A stretch of DNA of 64,000 nucleotides from Candidatus Flexicrinis proximus (GCA_016712885.1 JADJQF010000004.1:639949-703948); one strand, 5' to 3'; positions 25,770 to 34,616 are shown, counted from the stretch's first letter. A program made the numbers and translations. The notes: generated by a model from the sequence alone, not told the origin.

Positions 25770-27035
25770 ATGTCCCTCGAGTTCAACAAACTTCTCCTTC
25801 AGGTCGAAAAGATGGGCGCGATGGTCTCGCACCTCGACTTCAACCTGACCGACCGGCTCGACCTTGCCACCGAGCGCTTTGCCGCCGCCGGCGATCTTGA
25901 TGCCATCCGCGCCAAAATCGACTATGTGCGCGGCCCGGACATCAGCGGCTATCGCGGTGCCGCCCCCCTCGATGGGCCGAACGCCGAGTCGATCAATTAT
26001 ATTTATGACGCCCCGCCGCCGCCCGAATACGCCACCCTCATCGCCGCCGACGGCTCGCAGGTCTACCCGAACGAGCAGTCCCCGGTCCACTACTATCTGC
26101 TCAATATCGGCATGTTCATCTATCAGCACGGTCAGGACCACGTCCCGCAGACCATCACTGTCCCGACCCTCGTCTACCACAAAGACCTCGTCCACGATGC
26201 CAACCGGCAGATTATCAGTAACCGCACGGTCGACGCGCGCCGCACCGTCACGGAAATGCAGCTTCTGGCCCAGCAAGCCTGGGCGCTTCATCGCAATGGC
26301 GCCCGTGATCCGCTCATCACGCTCTACGACAACCACCTGCTGTTCTGGGCTGGCTCGGACGTCACCGGCGGCGACCAGATCCTGCGCGACTATCAGATCG
26401 GCATGGGCCAGCTCCGCGACGCCGACGCCATCCTCGCCGGCTATGTAGACTCGCCGTCGCGCAGCCGTGTCGTCCTTCGCCTGCTCTATCTCAACAGCCT
26501 GATCGACGAAGCCGACATCAAAGCGCACGAGAAGGAACTGGCAACCGGCGGCGACCTCGAAGGCCTGCGTGATACACACTTGTTCAACCATGTCCTCGAA
26601 CCCGGCCAGCGCAGCGCCATCATGGTTCAGAACTCGCCGCGCAACCTCGCCTATCGCCAGAAGAACGCCAGCTTCGAGATCGCCTTTTTCTATATCAAAG
26701 TCTTTAACGGCTATGCCAATGCCATCGCCCGTATCGACATTCCCATGTGGGTCGCCCGTGACCGTACCGCCGTCGACTCGCTTCACGCCATGATCATCGA
26801 CCAGTGCCGCATGCAGGGCCGCACACCCTATCCCTACGCCCTCACCCGCGCCGATGAACTCGCCCTGGTCTCCGGCAAGGACAAGCGCAAGCTTGAGGAG
26901 ATGATCCGCATGGAACTGCAAAAGCAGGGCATCCAGCCCGGCCAGGCCACCCCCAAGGTGCAGAGTAAGCGCGCCGCCCGCAGTGAAAAACGTGCCTATC
27001 AGACGGCCTTCGTGCCGAAGCCTGCCGGTCGCTAG
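25770..27035 (+). CDS. NurA-domain nuclease-like protein
   Basis: The 421-residue protein carries the features of NurA, the nuclease that resects DNA ends with the HerA translocase: an acidic motif in ATLIAADGSQVYPNEQSPVH, a second block DPLITLYDNHLLFWAGSD, and the C-terminal DSLHAMIIDQCRMQGRTPYP with YALTRADELALVSG. HerA is not adjacent. The ATG at 25770 (MSLEFNKLLLQVEKMG) is preferred, because frames upstream run through the CCAGT repeat; its ribosome site is weak. Confidence 0.72.
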   Translation: MSLEFNKLLLQVEKMGAMVSHLDFNLTDRLDLATERFAAAGDLDAIRAKIDYVRGPDISGYRGAAPLDGPNAESINYIYDAPPPPEYATLIAADGSQVYPNEQSPVHYYLLNIGMFIYQHGQDHVPQTITVPTLVYHKDLVHDANRQIISNRTVDARRTVTEMQLLAQQAWALHRNGARDPLITLYDNHLLFWAGSDVTGGDQILRDYQIGMGQLRDADAILAGYVDSPSRSRVVLRLLYLNSLIDEADIKAHEKELATGGDLEGLRDTHLFNHVLEPGQRSAIMVQNSPRNLAYRQKNASFEIAFFYIKVFNGYANAIARIDIPMWVARDRTAVDSLHAMIIDQCRMQGRTPYPYALTRADELALVSGKDKRKLEEMIRMELQKQGIQPGQATPKVQSKRAARSEKRAYQTAFVPKPAGR

Positions 27036-27097
27036 CAGAGGAACGCAAGACTCAGGCCCAACTCCTGCCTGTAACCACCTCGTTACCGCTGGACTCC

Positions 27098-27127
27098 TTG
27101 TCAAATCAGCGCGAATTCGAGTATTGT
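27098..27127 (+). promoter_or_regulatory. Promoter of the metY leader
   Basis: TTGTCA (27098-27103), an 18-base spacer and TATTGT (27122-27127). Only seven bases separate the -10 box from the ATG at 27135, so the transcript is predicted to start at or next to that codon. Confidence 0.5.
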
Positions 27128-27134
27128 TTGACAC

Positions 27135-27239
27135 ATGGAAACGTTCGCTTTCACCCCCAACCCATCACCCACCTGCGCCCCTTCGGCCATGTGTATGATG
27201 TGCTGCAACAAGCCACTCCGGGGTGACGGCTTGCGCTAG
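27135..27239 (+). CDS. Met/Cys-rich leader peptide of metY (short ORF)
   Basis: The ORF encodes 34 residues. It starts METFAFTPNPSPTC, and then reads MCMMCCNKPLRGDGLR before TAG. An internal ATG at 27189 would give only the last 16 residues. The codons ATG-TGT-ATG-ATG-TGC-TGC form a run whose translation depends on Met-tRNA and Cys-tRNA. The end of the ORF (TGACGGCT, 27224-27231) pairs with the 5' arm of the following terminator. A ribosome site is lacking, in line with leaderless translation from 27135. This is a regulatory peptide by inference; no homology search was possible. Confidence 0.65.
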   Translation: METFAFTPNPSPTCAPSAMCMMCCNKPLRGDGLR

Positions 27240-27274
27240 TGCGTGGAAACACGCCGCGAAACGCGAAATTGAGA

Positions 27275-27307
27275 AGCCAGCCGTCAACCACGGTTGGCTT
27301 TTTTGTT
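27275..27307 (+). terminator. Intrinsic terminator in the metY leader
   Basis: AGCCAGCCGT/ACGGTTGGCT forms a ten-pair stem (one G-T) around CAACC, followed by TTTTTTGTTT. It stands 54 bases before the metY start, where it can only be a leader terminator or the end of the upstream transcript. Confidence 0.85.
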
Positions 27308-27360
27308 TGAACGGGACTGTGCCTATCCGCTTAGAAAACCTCAGCAGGGGGAAGTACGAC

Positions 27361-28686
27361 ATGGCAAACGCTAACGGCCGGAAATTGAAGTTCGAAACCA
27401 ACGCGCTCCACGCCGGGTATCAGCCCGATCCCACCACCGGATCGCGTGCGGTTCCCCTCTATCAGACCACATCCTACCAGTTCCAGAACTCGGATCACGC
27501 CGCAGCCCTTTTCGCCCTTCAGCAGCCCGGCAACATCTATACGCGCATCATGAACCCGACCACCGACGTGTTCGAACAGCGTATCGCCGCCCTCGAAGGG
27601 GGCATTGGCGCCCTTGCCACCGCCTCCGGCCAGTTTGCCGAGACCCTCTCCATCCTCACCCTCGCCAACTCCGGCGACGAGATCATCAGTACCGCGGCGC
27701 TTTATGGCGGCACCTATACCCTCTTTAGCCAGAGCCTCCGCCGTCTGGGCATCACCACCCACTTCGTCGAAGGCACCGAACCCGCTGAATTTGAGAAGTA
27801 CATCAACGACAAGACCCGCCTCATCTACCTCGAAACCATCGGCAACCCCAAGCTCGAAATCCCCGACTTTGAAGGCATTGTCGCCCTCGCCAAAAGCTAC
27901 GGCCTGCCCGTCATCGTCGACAACACCTTCGGCACCCCGTACCTCTTCAAGCCCTTCGAGTGGGGCATCAACATCAGCGTCCACAGTACCACCAAGTGGA
28001 TCGGCGGCCACGGCCTCAGCATCGGCGGCGTCATCATCGACGGCGGCAATTTCGACTGGAAGAAGAGCGGTCGCCACGACGGCATCGTCAAGCCCGAACC
28101 CGCCTATCATGGCGCGGTCCTGGCGGACGTCCTCGGCGCCGCCGCCTTTATCGGCCGTGCCCGCGTCGTCGGCCTGCGCGACTTCGGCGGCAGTCAGGCG
28201 CCCTTCAACAGCTTCCTGAACATCGTCGGCCTTGAAACCCTCGCCCTGCGTGTCGAGCGCCACGTGACCAATGCCCGTGCCGTTGCCGAATATCTCGAAC
28301 AGCATCCCGCCGTCACCTGGGTCAACTACCCGGGCCTCAAGAGCAGCCCCAGCTATGACCGCGCTCAGAAGTATCTGCCCAAGGGCGCTGGCGCTGTCCT
28401 CGGCTTCGGCATCAAGGGCGGCCGCGAGGCCGGGCGCGCCTTCATCGACAACCTCAAGGTCTTCAGCCATCTCGCCAATGTCGGTGATGCGCGTTCTCTC
28501 GCCATTCATCCCGCCAGCACCACCCACAGCCAGTTGACCGAGGAAGAACAGCGCGCGTCCGGCGTCACGCCCGACTACGTCCGTCTCGCCGTCGGACTCG
28601 AACACATCGACGACATCGTCTGGGATTTGGAACAGGCGCTTTCGGTTTCGCAGGGCATCAAGACCTTCGCCGCCGCCAATAACTAA
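27361..28686 (+). CDS. metY: O-acetylhomoserine sulfhydrylase (O-acetylhomoserine aminocarboxypropyltransferase)
   Basis: The 441-residue PLP enzyme makes homocysteine from O-acetylhomoserine and sulfide. Family markers are LYQTTSYQFQNSDHAAALFA, YTRIMNPTTDVFEQRIAALE, VIVDNTFGTPYLFKPFEWG and the PLP lysine in SVHSTTKWIGGHGLSIGG; the C-terminal part holds SLAIHPASTTHSQLTEEEQ. The ATG at 27361 follows AGGGGGAAG; an upstream in-frame start would run through the terminator. metX follows 56 bases downstream, so the two enzymes form a direct-sulfhydrylation pathway. Confidence 0.95.
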   Translation: MANANGRKLKFETNALHAGYQPDPTTGSRAVPLYQTTSYQFQNSDHAAALFALQQPGNIYTRIMNPTTDVFEQRIAALEGGIGALATASGQFAETLSILTLANSGDEIISTAALYGGTYTLFSQSLRRLGITTHFVEGTEPAEFEKYINDKTRLIYLETIGNPKLEIPDFEGIVALAKSYGLPVIVDNTFGTPYLFKPFEWGINISVHSTTKWIGGHGLSIGGVIIDGGNFDWKKSGRHDGIVKPEPAYHGAVLADVLGAAAFIGRARVVGLRDFGGSQAPFNSFLNIVGLETLALRVERHVTNARAVAEYLEQHPAVTWVNYPGLKSSPSYDRAQKYLPKGAGAVLGFGIKGGREAGRAFIDNLKVFSHLANVGDARSLAIHPASTTHSQLTEEEQRASGVTPDYVRLAVGLEHIDDIVWDLEQALSVSQGIKTFAAANN

Positions 28687-28742
28687 ACAAAGGAGAGCGA
28701 TGAGCGAAGGACTGGCCGCGCCGCTCCTTTGCTCATCGCACC

Positions 28743-29909
28743 ATGGACTTCGAATTCATCCCGCAGCGTAAATCAGACGGTTCGGTAGGCATCGTGCAAA
28801 CGCACTTTGCCCATTTCAGCGAATCGCTTAGCCTTCGCGGCGGCGGACTCCTGCCGGAGTTCACGCTCGCCTATGAAACCTACGGCACGCTGAACGCCGA
28901 CCACAGCAACGCCATCCTCATCTGCCACGCTCTCAGCGGTGACGCCCATGTCGCCGGCTATCACACCCACGACCCCGCCGAGCCGCCGGGCTGGTGGGAC
29001 GATGCCGTTGGCCCCGGCAAGATGTTCGATACCGATCGCTTTTTCGTTGTTTGCTCCAACGTGATCGGCGGCTGCCGGGGCAGCACCGGCCCGCTCTCCA
29101 TCGCCCCTGACGGCCAACCGTATCGCCTGCGCTTCCCGATCGTCACCGTCCACGACATGGTCCAGGCCCAGCGCCGCCTGATCGACTTCCTCGACATCGA
29201 ATGCCTCTTTGCCACGGTCGGTGCGAGCATGGGGGGCATGCAGGCGCTCGAGTGGGGCGTTGCCTTCCCGGATCGCGTCCGCAATGTGCTCTTTATCGCC
29301 AGTACGCCGCGCTCCACGCCGCTCAACGTCGCCTTCAACGAGGTCGGCCGTCAGGCCATCTACAACGACCCGCGCTGGAATCGCGGTGACTACGACGACG
29401 AACGGCCCGAAGGCGGGTTAGCCGTCGCCCGCATGATCGGCCATATCACCTACATGAGCGATGCCGCCTTCGAGCGCAAATTCGGCCGCGAGTTCCAGGC
29501 CAGCAGCACGCCGGGCTACACCTTCGACACCGATTTCGCCGTCGAGAGCTATCTCAAGCATCAGGGCGAGAAATTCAATCGGCGCTTTGACGCCAACAGC
29601 TATCTCTACATCACCAAAGCCCTCGATTACTTCGACATCGCCGAAGGCTATGGCTCACAGGCCGCCGCGCTCTCGCGCCTTATGGCCTCCACGCTTATCG
29701 TCACCTTCACCAGCGACTGGCTCTACCCCCCGCCGGCCTCGATCGAAATGGCCGCCACGCTTGCGCGCCTCGGCAAGTCCGTCGAACATCACCACGTCGA
29801 CGCCGACCACGGCCACGACTCGTTCCTGCTCGAAGTCGACCGCATGGCCGAAATCGTCGGCGGCTATCTACGCCGCGCATCCTCCGACAGCGAAATCGCC
29901 GCCGACTAG
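28743..29909 (+). CDS. metX: Homoserine O-acetyltransferase
   Basis: The 388-residue alpha/beta-hydrolase-fold enzyme acetylates homoserine with acetyl-CoA, giving the substrate of MetY. The nucleophile Ser lies in TVGASMGGMQALEWGVAFPD; the Asp lies in IVTFTSDWLYPP and the His in DADHGHDSFLLE. LICHALSGDAHVAGYH and GGCRGSTGPLSIAPDG are typical MetX segments. It is downstream of metY, probably under the same leader. Confidence 0.95.
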   Translation: MDFEFIPQRKSDGSVGIVQTHFAHFSESLSLRGGGLLPEFTLAYETYGTLNADHSNAILICHALSGDAHVAGYHTHDPAEPPGWWDDAVGPGKMFDTDRFFVVCSNVIGGCRGSTGPLSIAPDGQPYRLRFPIVTVHDMVQAQRRLIDFLDIECLFATVGASMGGMQALEWGVAFPDRVRNVLFIASTPRSTPLNVAFNEVGRQAIYNDPRWNRGDYDDERPEGGLAVARMIGHITYMSDAAFERKFGREFQASSTPGYTFDTDFAVESYLKHQGEKFNRRFDANSYLYITKALDYFDIAEGYGSQAAALSRLMASTLIVTFTSDWLYPPPASIEMAATLARLGKSVEHHHVDADHGHDSFLLEVDRMAEIVGGYLRRASSDSEIAAD

Positions 29910-29983
29910 CACCAGGTTGCGATTGTGCGGACCTAACGTTACTGTTGATCAAATACAGGACAAAACGGTGAGAGTTCATACAA

Positions 29984-30136
29984 ATGGCCGACCAATCAGC
30001 GCCAGAGGTATTTGTAGTTCGAGCGGATTTCGGAAGATATGCTCATGCTTTCAAAGTCGGCAGGAATGTGGGGATCAGTTGGTTGAAGGACGGGGAGCAA
30101 GGCAGGGAATACATATACAGACTTTACGATGGTTGA
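29984..30136 (+). pseudogene. N-terminal fragment resembling Mrr-type restriction endonucleases
   Basis: The 50-residue frame MADQSAPEVFVVRADFGRYA continues to a stop after YRLYDG. The VFVVRADFGRYA...VGISWLKDG pattern is like the N-terminal module of some Mrr-type nucleases (F-V-V-R-A...Y...VAIGW). No downstream frame continues it recognisably and no catalytic core is present. It is probably a decayed gene; a small orphan protein is possible. Confidence 0.35.
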
Positions 30137-30470
30137 ACCGAGATAACCGATTTCGAGGCAGTCAGAACGTGATTCAAGCAGGTGTTTGGCACCTGCGGGA
30201 TGGCCTTATCGGGGCGCAAGTGGGTTCCAGGAACCGCCCGAGATACGGCATTTGTGACGTGTCAGACTTTAAGCGCGTGAGGGGACGCGCCGGCTTCAGT
30301 ATTGGTCTCATCAATGGACGCCAGGTCGTCGACTCTTGTCGGCACAGTCCCTTTGCCGCGATGAAGGGGCCAGACGTAAGACGGAAATAGTCTCTTTGCC
30401 GCCAGCAGACGTCAGTAGTCTGCTTCGCGCCACAGTGAACTGGGCGCACTTGTGGTCAGAATTCCCAGGT

Positions 30471-30521
30471 AAGGGGGCCGCAAGGGTCGCGCGGAGGTGT
30501 GGAGGCAGCGCCTCCACCACA
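30471..30521 (+). repeat. Tandem-hairpin intergenic element, copy 3 (short)
   Basis: Only the 3' part is well kept: GCGCGGAGG followed by TGTGGAGGC-AGC-GCCTCCAC. It lies between the convergent metX and MFS genes. Confidence 0.6.
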
Positions 30522-30558
30522 ACATCTCTGGCGCGGGTTCCGCCGTGTCCGGCGTCAG

Positions 30559-31932
30559 CTATCCGGCGGCGGCCAGCTCCAGCCCTTCGCGGGTCTCGTC
30601 AGCCGTACCCGTCTCGCTGTCCGGCGTCGCCTGTGCTTCATAATCCGGTAGCGTCGCCTCCATCTTCCGCACCATCGGCAGCATGTAGGCCAGTACGCTC
30701 GAAACCGTCATCAGTACGCCGCATGCGAAGAAGATCACCGCCATCCCCGACCCCTGCCCGCTGCCGAACAGCGGCGCATAACGCGCCCAATCCGCCGTTC
30801 CGACCGCCGGCTCCAGCACGTTATCGGCCAGGTATCCGAAAAGGAGGTAGGCAATCGGCATCAGGACGATCGAGATTTGGCTCAACACCGCGAACACCCG
30901 CCCTTGAAGCTCCGGCGGCGTCTTGTTCTGCAGGATGCTGATCACCGGCGCGTTGACGAATGCGATCGGGAACATCATCAGGAACACCGTCACGCTCAGC
31001 CACAGCGTGCTCTGCGCCAGCCCGAACAGCGCCAGGAATGTCCCTCCCATAATCAGCGCCGGCATGATCGTATGGATTCGCGGGCGTGTGCCGCCCCAAA
31101 CGCTCATGATGATCCCGCCGATCAGCCCCCCGACGCTGCTGACGCCCAGGATCAGCCCCGTGGCCTGTTCGCTGCCCGTGCGGCTGACCGTATATGCCAT
31201 CTCCAGCCCCATCGCGCCGCCGATGCAAAAGTTGACCAGCGCGAACTGCATCACCAGCACCAGCATCGGCTTCCGCGACCACAGAAACCCGAACCCCGTC
31301 GTGAACGACCGCCAAACGCCGTCCTTCGCCGCCGCTTCTGCGTGGGCGCCGCTGGGCATCGGGATGTGCACGAACATGAACACCATCGCTGCGGCTGCAA
31401 AGGTCGCCAGGTCGATCGCGATCGTCCCGACTACCCCGATAGCCGCGTACAGCAGCCCCGACAGGATCGGCGCGATGATCCCCGCCAGCGGCCCGGAAAG
31501 CTGGGTCAGGGCGTTCGCGCGGTCGCGCTGCTCGTCCGGCACCAGCATCGTGATCGACGCCATGAACGCCGGCCCTTGAACCGAAGCCAGTACCTGTCCT
31601 ACGATCACCAGGACGTACAGATGCCAGATTTGGAAGCTCCCGCTGGCGAAGCTGATCAGCAGCAGCAGCGAACACAGCGCTTGCCCGGCGTCGGCCACCA
31701 GCATCAGCTTGCGCCGGTCCCACCGGTCGGCCAGCACGCCGCCGATGTTCGCCGCGAAGATGTTTGGCAGCAGCGAGAACAGGCTCACCAGCAGCAGCGG
31801 CGTCGCCTGTCCCGTCTGCCGGAATACCTCGAAACCGACGGCCAGCCCGCTCAGCCGCGATCCGATGATCGACAGCGTTTGCGTGCCGATAATCGCGTAA
31901 AATGTCCTCAGGTTCTTTTGCGTTGCGTTCAT
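30559..31932 (-). CDS. MFS transporter (enterobactin exporter/MFS_3-like)
   Basis: The 457-residue protein has twelve predicted membrane helices. The start NLRTFYAIIGTQTLSIIGSR and the loop LADRWDRRKLMLVADAGQAL after helix 2-3 are typical of the MFS_3/EntS-like group of exporters, as is NALTQLSGPLAGIIAPILSG. Substrate is not deducible. A hydrophilic tail of about 35 residues follows the last helix. Confidence 0.85.
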   Translation of the reverse strand: MNATQKNLRTFYAIIGTQTLSIIGSRLSGLAVGFEVFRQTGQATPLLLVSLFSLLPNIFAANIGGVLADRWDRRKLMLVADAGQALCSLLLLISFASGSFQIWHLYVLVIVGQVLASVQGPAFMASITMLVPDEQRDRANALTQLSGPLAGIIAPILSGLLYAAIGVVGTIAIDLATFAAAAMVFMFVHIPMPSGAHAEAAAKDGVWRSFTTGFGFLWSRKPMLVLVMQFALVNFCIGGAMGLEMAYTVSRTGSEQATGLILGVSSVGGLIGGIIMSVWGGTRPRIHTIMPALIMGGTFLALFGLAQSTLWLSVTVFLMMFPIAFVNAPVISILQNKTPPELQGRVFAVLSQISIVLMPIAYLLFGYLADNVLEPAVGTADWARYAPLFGSGQGSGMAVIFFACGVLMTVSSVLAYMLPMVRKMEATLPDYEAQATPDSETGTADETREGLELAAAG

Positions 31933-32076
31933 CTTGCCCCCCGGCTAAACCTTCACTCTGTTGTCTGCAAATACGCGCGCCGGTTGATCGGAGTTGCGCG
32001 GATGTCTTCGTGGGTAGTCCAACGCCAGGGCAGGGCAGGCTGCCGTATCGCGCAAATAGAGTAAAATGTCCGCGCG

Positions 32077-32153
32077 CTTGCGGCGCTCACGCCAAAAAAT
32101 CGCAGATGAGGGGTCGAGAGGCGCAAGTCCCTTGCGGAGGTGCCGCCTCCACA
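32077..32153 (+). repeat. Tandem-hairpin intergenic element, copy 4
   Basis: TTGCGGC..GCCAAAAAA-type upstream hairpin, GATGAGGGGTCGAGAGG..CCCTTGCGG, and a shortened last hairpin GGAGG-TGCC-GCCTCC. The deletion in the last stem removes bases from the 5' side yet leaves a paired stem. Confidence 0.7.
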
Positions 32154-32228
32154 AGCCAAGCCCATCACAGCCCATAGCGCTTCGCCCTTGGCTTGAATCG
32201 TATTCAACTATATCTAGGCGTTGTAAAA

Positions 32229-32723
32229 ATGTCAAATGATAAAGACAAGCTGACACCACTCCCGGATGTCGTCATCCACACTGACGGCGGCTGCGCGCCG
32301 AACCCCGGCCCTGGCGGCTGGGCTGCCCTTCTCCAATACGGCACCGTTCAGAAAGAACTCTCAGGTGGCGCGCCCCAGACCACCAACAATCAGATGGAAC
32401 TCACCGCCGCCATCGAAGCCCTCGCCGCCTTGAAGAAGCCCTGCCGCGTGGCCCTCTACACCGACAGCCAGTATCTCCGCCGCGGCATCACCGAATGGCT
32501 CAAAGACTGGAAGAAGCGTGGCTGGAAAACTGCCGACAAACAGCCGGTAAAGAACCGTGATCTCTGGGAACGCCTCGATCAGTTAGCCGCCAACCACGAC
32601 ATTTCGTGGCACTGGGTCAAAGGCCATGCCGGCCATGCCCATAACGAACGCGTCGATCAGCTCGCCTCCGCCGCCCTTGAGCGATTCCGCGCCGCCGGCT
32701 CCGCTGCACCTGAACCTGAGTAA
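32229..32723 (+). CDS. rnhA: Ribonuclease HI
   Basis: The 164-residue enzyme cleaves RNA in RNA-DNA hybrids. Catalytic residues are visible: Asp in VIHTDGGCAPNPGPGGWAAL, Glu in NNQMELTAAIEAL, Asp in LYTDSQYLRRGI, Asp in NERVDQLASAAL, with the His of KGHAGHAHN. Start is placed at the ATG at 32229; an ATG twelve codons upstream is less likely. The ribosome site is weak in either case. Confidence 0.95.
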   Translation: MSNDKDKLTPLPDVVIHTDGGCAPNPGPGGWAALLQYGTVQKELSGGAPQTTNNQMELTAAIEALAALKKPCRVALYTDSQYLRRGITEWLKDWKKRGWKTADKQPVKNRDLWERLDQLAANHDISWHWVKGHAGHAHNERVDQLASAALERFRAAGSAAPEPE

Positions 32724-32785
32724 CCGGGCAGGGCAGACGCCCGGCGCCCACTCTGCCGCCCGTGTCCACTACTGGAGTTGTGCCC

Positions 32786-33391
32786 ATGCCCATCCTGAAG
32801 CATCCCGCCCAGACCTCCGTCCCCATTCACCCGCTTCTCGCCGAACGCTGGAGCAGTCGCGCCTTCAGCGATGAACCAGTTTCACGTGACACTCTCCTCA
32901 GCCTCTTCGAAGCTGCCCGCTGGTCGCCTTCCTGCTTCAACGAGCAGTCCTGGCGCTTCATCGTCGCCACCCGCGATACCCCGGACGCGCACACTCAGCT
33001 TGCTGGGTGCTTCACGACGTCGAATCAACGCTGGTGCAGAGCCGCCTGGGTGCTCATGCTCGCCATTTCGATGGATACCTTTACGGTGGATGCTTCGCCT
33101 AATCGCATGGCGCATTACGACGTCGGGCAGGCCGTCCAGAACCTGACTGTTCAGGCCACCGCTCGCGGGCTGAACGTCCGTCAAGCCGCCGGGATCGACC
33201 TCGCTCAGATCCGTGACCTCTATAAAGTCCCGGACACTGCGACCGTCCTTTGCGCCGTCGCTGTGGGTTACCCGGGCGACTCGGACGCACTCGTGCCGCC
33301 CCTCAATGAGCGCGAGCGCCAGCCCCGCACCCGCAGGCCGCTGTCCGAACTGTTCTTCGCGGACGAGTTCGGTACGCCCTTCACCGGCTGA
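32786..33391 (+). CDS. Nitroreductase-family FMN oxidoreductase
   Basis: The 201-residue protein shows the nitroreductase fold: WSSRAFSDEPVSRDTLLSLF, EAARWSPSCFNEQSWRFIVA (FMN-binding), DVGQAVQNLTVQATARGL and AVAVGYPGDSDALVPPLNER. Members reduce nitro compounds, quinones or enones with NAD(P)H. The ATG at 32786 follows GGAG; a GTG at 32762 is an alternative. It lies 62 bases after rnhA on the same strand. Confidence 0.88.
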   Translation: MPILKHPAQTSVPIHPLLAERWSSRAFSDEPVSRDTLLSLFEAARWSPSCFNEQSWRFIVATRDTPDAHTQLAGCFTTSNQRWCRAAWVLMLAISMDTFTVDASPNRMAHYDVGQAVQNLTVQATARGLNVRQAAGIDLAQIRDLYKVPDTATVLCAVAVGYPGDSDALVPPLNERERQPRTRRPLSELFFADEFGTPFTG

Positions 33392-33497
33392 CCCTCCTGG
33401 CGTCATTCAGCACGCCGTCCGTCGGCCAAACGCCTATAGCCAATCGCCGGTCGCAACCCTACAATAGTGAAATATCGCACAACTAGAGGCTCAGTAC

Positions 33498-34535
33498 ATG
33501 GCTAAATATCTCATCACCGGGGGCGCAGGCTTCCTCGGCATCAACATGACCCGCTACCTGCTCGCGCGCGGCCATCAGGTCGTCTCGCTCGATATCGCTC
33601 CCTTCGACTATCCCGAGAGTTCCCAGATCACCGAAGTCACTGGCGACATCCGTAACCGTGCCGATGTCGAAAAGGCCATGCTCGGCGTCGAAATCGTCAT
33701 CCACACCGCCGCCGCCCTCCCGCTCTACAAGAAAGAAGACATCTTCAGCACCGACATCGAGGGTACGCGTACCGTCGCCACCGTCGCCCATGAGCGCGGC
33801 GTCAAGCGCTTTATCCATATCTCCTCGACGGCTGTCTACGGCGTTCCCGACCACCATCCCCTCTTTGAAAACGACCAGCTCATCGGCGTCGGCCCGTACG
33901 GCATCGCCAAGATCGAAGCCGAGAAAGTCTGCTTCGACTTCCGCGCTAAGGGCATGTGCGTTCCGGTCATCCGCCCCAAGTCCTTCATCGGGCAGGAGCG
34001 CCTCGGCGTCTTCGCGCTGCTCTTCGACTGGGCCAAGGACGGCAAGAACTTCCCCATCCCTGGCAAGGGTAACAACCGCTATCAGTATCTCGACGTTGAA
34101 GACCTGTGCGATGCGATTTACCTCTGCGCCACGCTGCCGGAAGACGTCGCCAACGACACCTTCAATGTCGGCGCCAAGGAATTCGGCACCTTCAAAGGCG
34201 ACTTCCAGGCCGTCCTCGACCACGCCGGCAAAGGCCGTAAAGTCGTCAGCATTCCGGTCGCCCCCGCCCTCTGGACACTCCGCTTCCTCGACAAACTGCG
34301 CCTCTCGCCCCTCTATCCCTGGGTCTACGAGACCGCCATCAAAGACTCGTTCGTCTCCATCGAGAAGGCCGAGACCAAACTCGGCTGGAAGCCCAAATTC
34401 AGCAACAAGGACGCCCTCATACGCAATTACGACTGGTATGTCGCCAACCTCGCCGCCTTCGAGAACAAATCCGGCATCAGCCACCGCGTTCCCTGGAAAC
34501 AGGGTGCGCTGCGGATCGCCAAGATGTTTTTCTAA
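33498..34535 (+). CDS. NAD(P)-dependent epimerase/dehydratase (extended SDR)
   Basis: The 345-residue protein starts with the Rossmann motif YLITGGAGFLGINMTRYLLA and has DIRN, HTAAALP, the catalytic Ser and Tyr-x-x-x-Lys (ISSTAVYG; GPYGIAKIEAEK) and the YLDVEDLCDAIYLC block. These place it among nucleotide-sugar epimerases and related extended SDRs. Substrate is unassigned. An intrinsic terminator follows at 34580. Confidence 0.88.
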   Translation: MAKYLITGGAGFLGINMTRYLLARGHQVVSLDIAPFDYPESSQITEVTGDIRNRADVEKAMLGVEIVIHTAAALPLYKKEDIFSTDIEGTRTVATVAHERGVKRFIHISSTAVYGVPDHHPLFENDQLIGVGPYGIAKIEAEKVCFDFRAKGMCVPVIRPKSFIGQERLGVFALLFDWAKDGKNFPIPGKGNNRYQYLDVEDLCDAIYLCATLPEDVANDTFNVGAKEFGTFKGDFQAVLDHAGKGRKVVSIPVAPALWTLRFLDKLRLSPLYPWVYETAIKDSFVSIEKAETKLGWKPKFSNKDALIRNYDWYVANLAAFENKSGISHRVPWKQGALRIAKMFF

Positions 34536-34579
34536 TTCTGCTCTCATCTGGCGTCCCCGCACCCGCGTCTTAATCATCG

Positions 34580-34616
34580 GCCTTCGCCCCGGTATTCAGG
34601 GCGAAGGCTTCTTTTT
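34580..34616 (+). terminator. Intrinsic terminator after the epimerase gene
   Basis: GCCTTCGCCC/GGGCGAAGGC makes a perfect ten-pair stem with a nine-base loop, followed by TTCTTTTT. Confidence 0.85.

Larger units (their letters stand above)
27134..27360 (+). promoter_or_regulatory. Predicted transcription attenuator controlling metY-metX
   Basis: Four segments form a trp-type switch. Segment 1 (CAAGCC, 27209-27214) pairs with segment 2 (GGCTTG, 27228-27233). Segment 2 as TGACGGCT (27224-27231) pairs instead with segment 3 (AGCCGTCA, 27279-27286). Segment 3 is also the 5' arm of the terminator at 27275-27307. A ribosome stalled on the Cys codons at 27201-27206 would cover segment 1 and favour the 2:3 antiterminator. 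Completed translation would cover segment 2 and allow termination. A small GCGTG-GAAA-CACGC hairpin (27241-27254) lies between. Confidence 0.65.
29910..30558. other. Intergenic region with gene remnant and repeat copy 3
   Basis: About 650 bases between metX and the MFS gene. It holds a short restriction-endonuclease-like fragment (29984-30136) and the hairpin element at 30471-30521. The frame that continues from within metX across 29910-30390 shows no family resemblance. Confidence 0.5.

Noticed and set aside
27181..27307. SAM- or SAH-binding riboswitch before metY
   Set aside because: The context suggested one, but I could not fit the conserved cores of the SAM-I, SAM-II, SAM-IV or SAH classes. 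The Met/Cys short ORF with three exclusive stems explains the region better.
29461..30390. 309-codon frame from within metX across the downstream gap
   Set aside because: Its first half is a shadow of metX with biased composition, and the part beyond 29910 has no recognisable family pattern or start signal.
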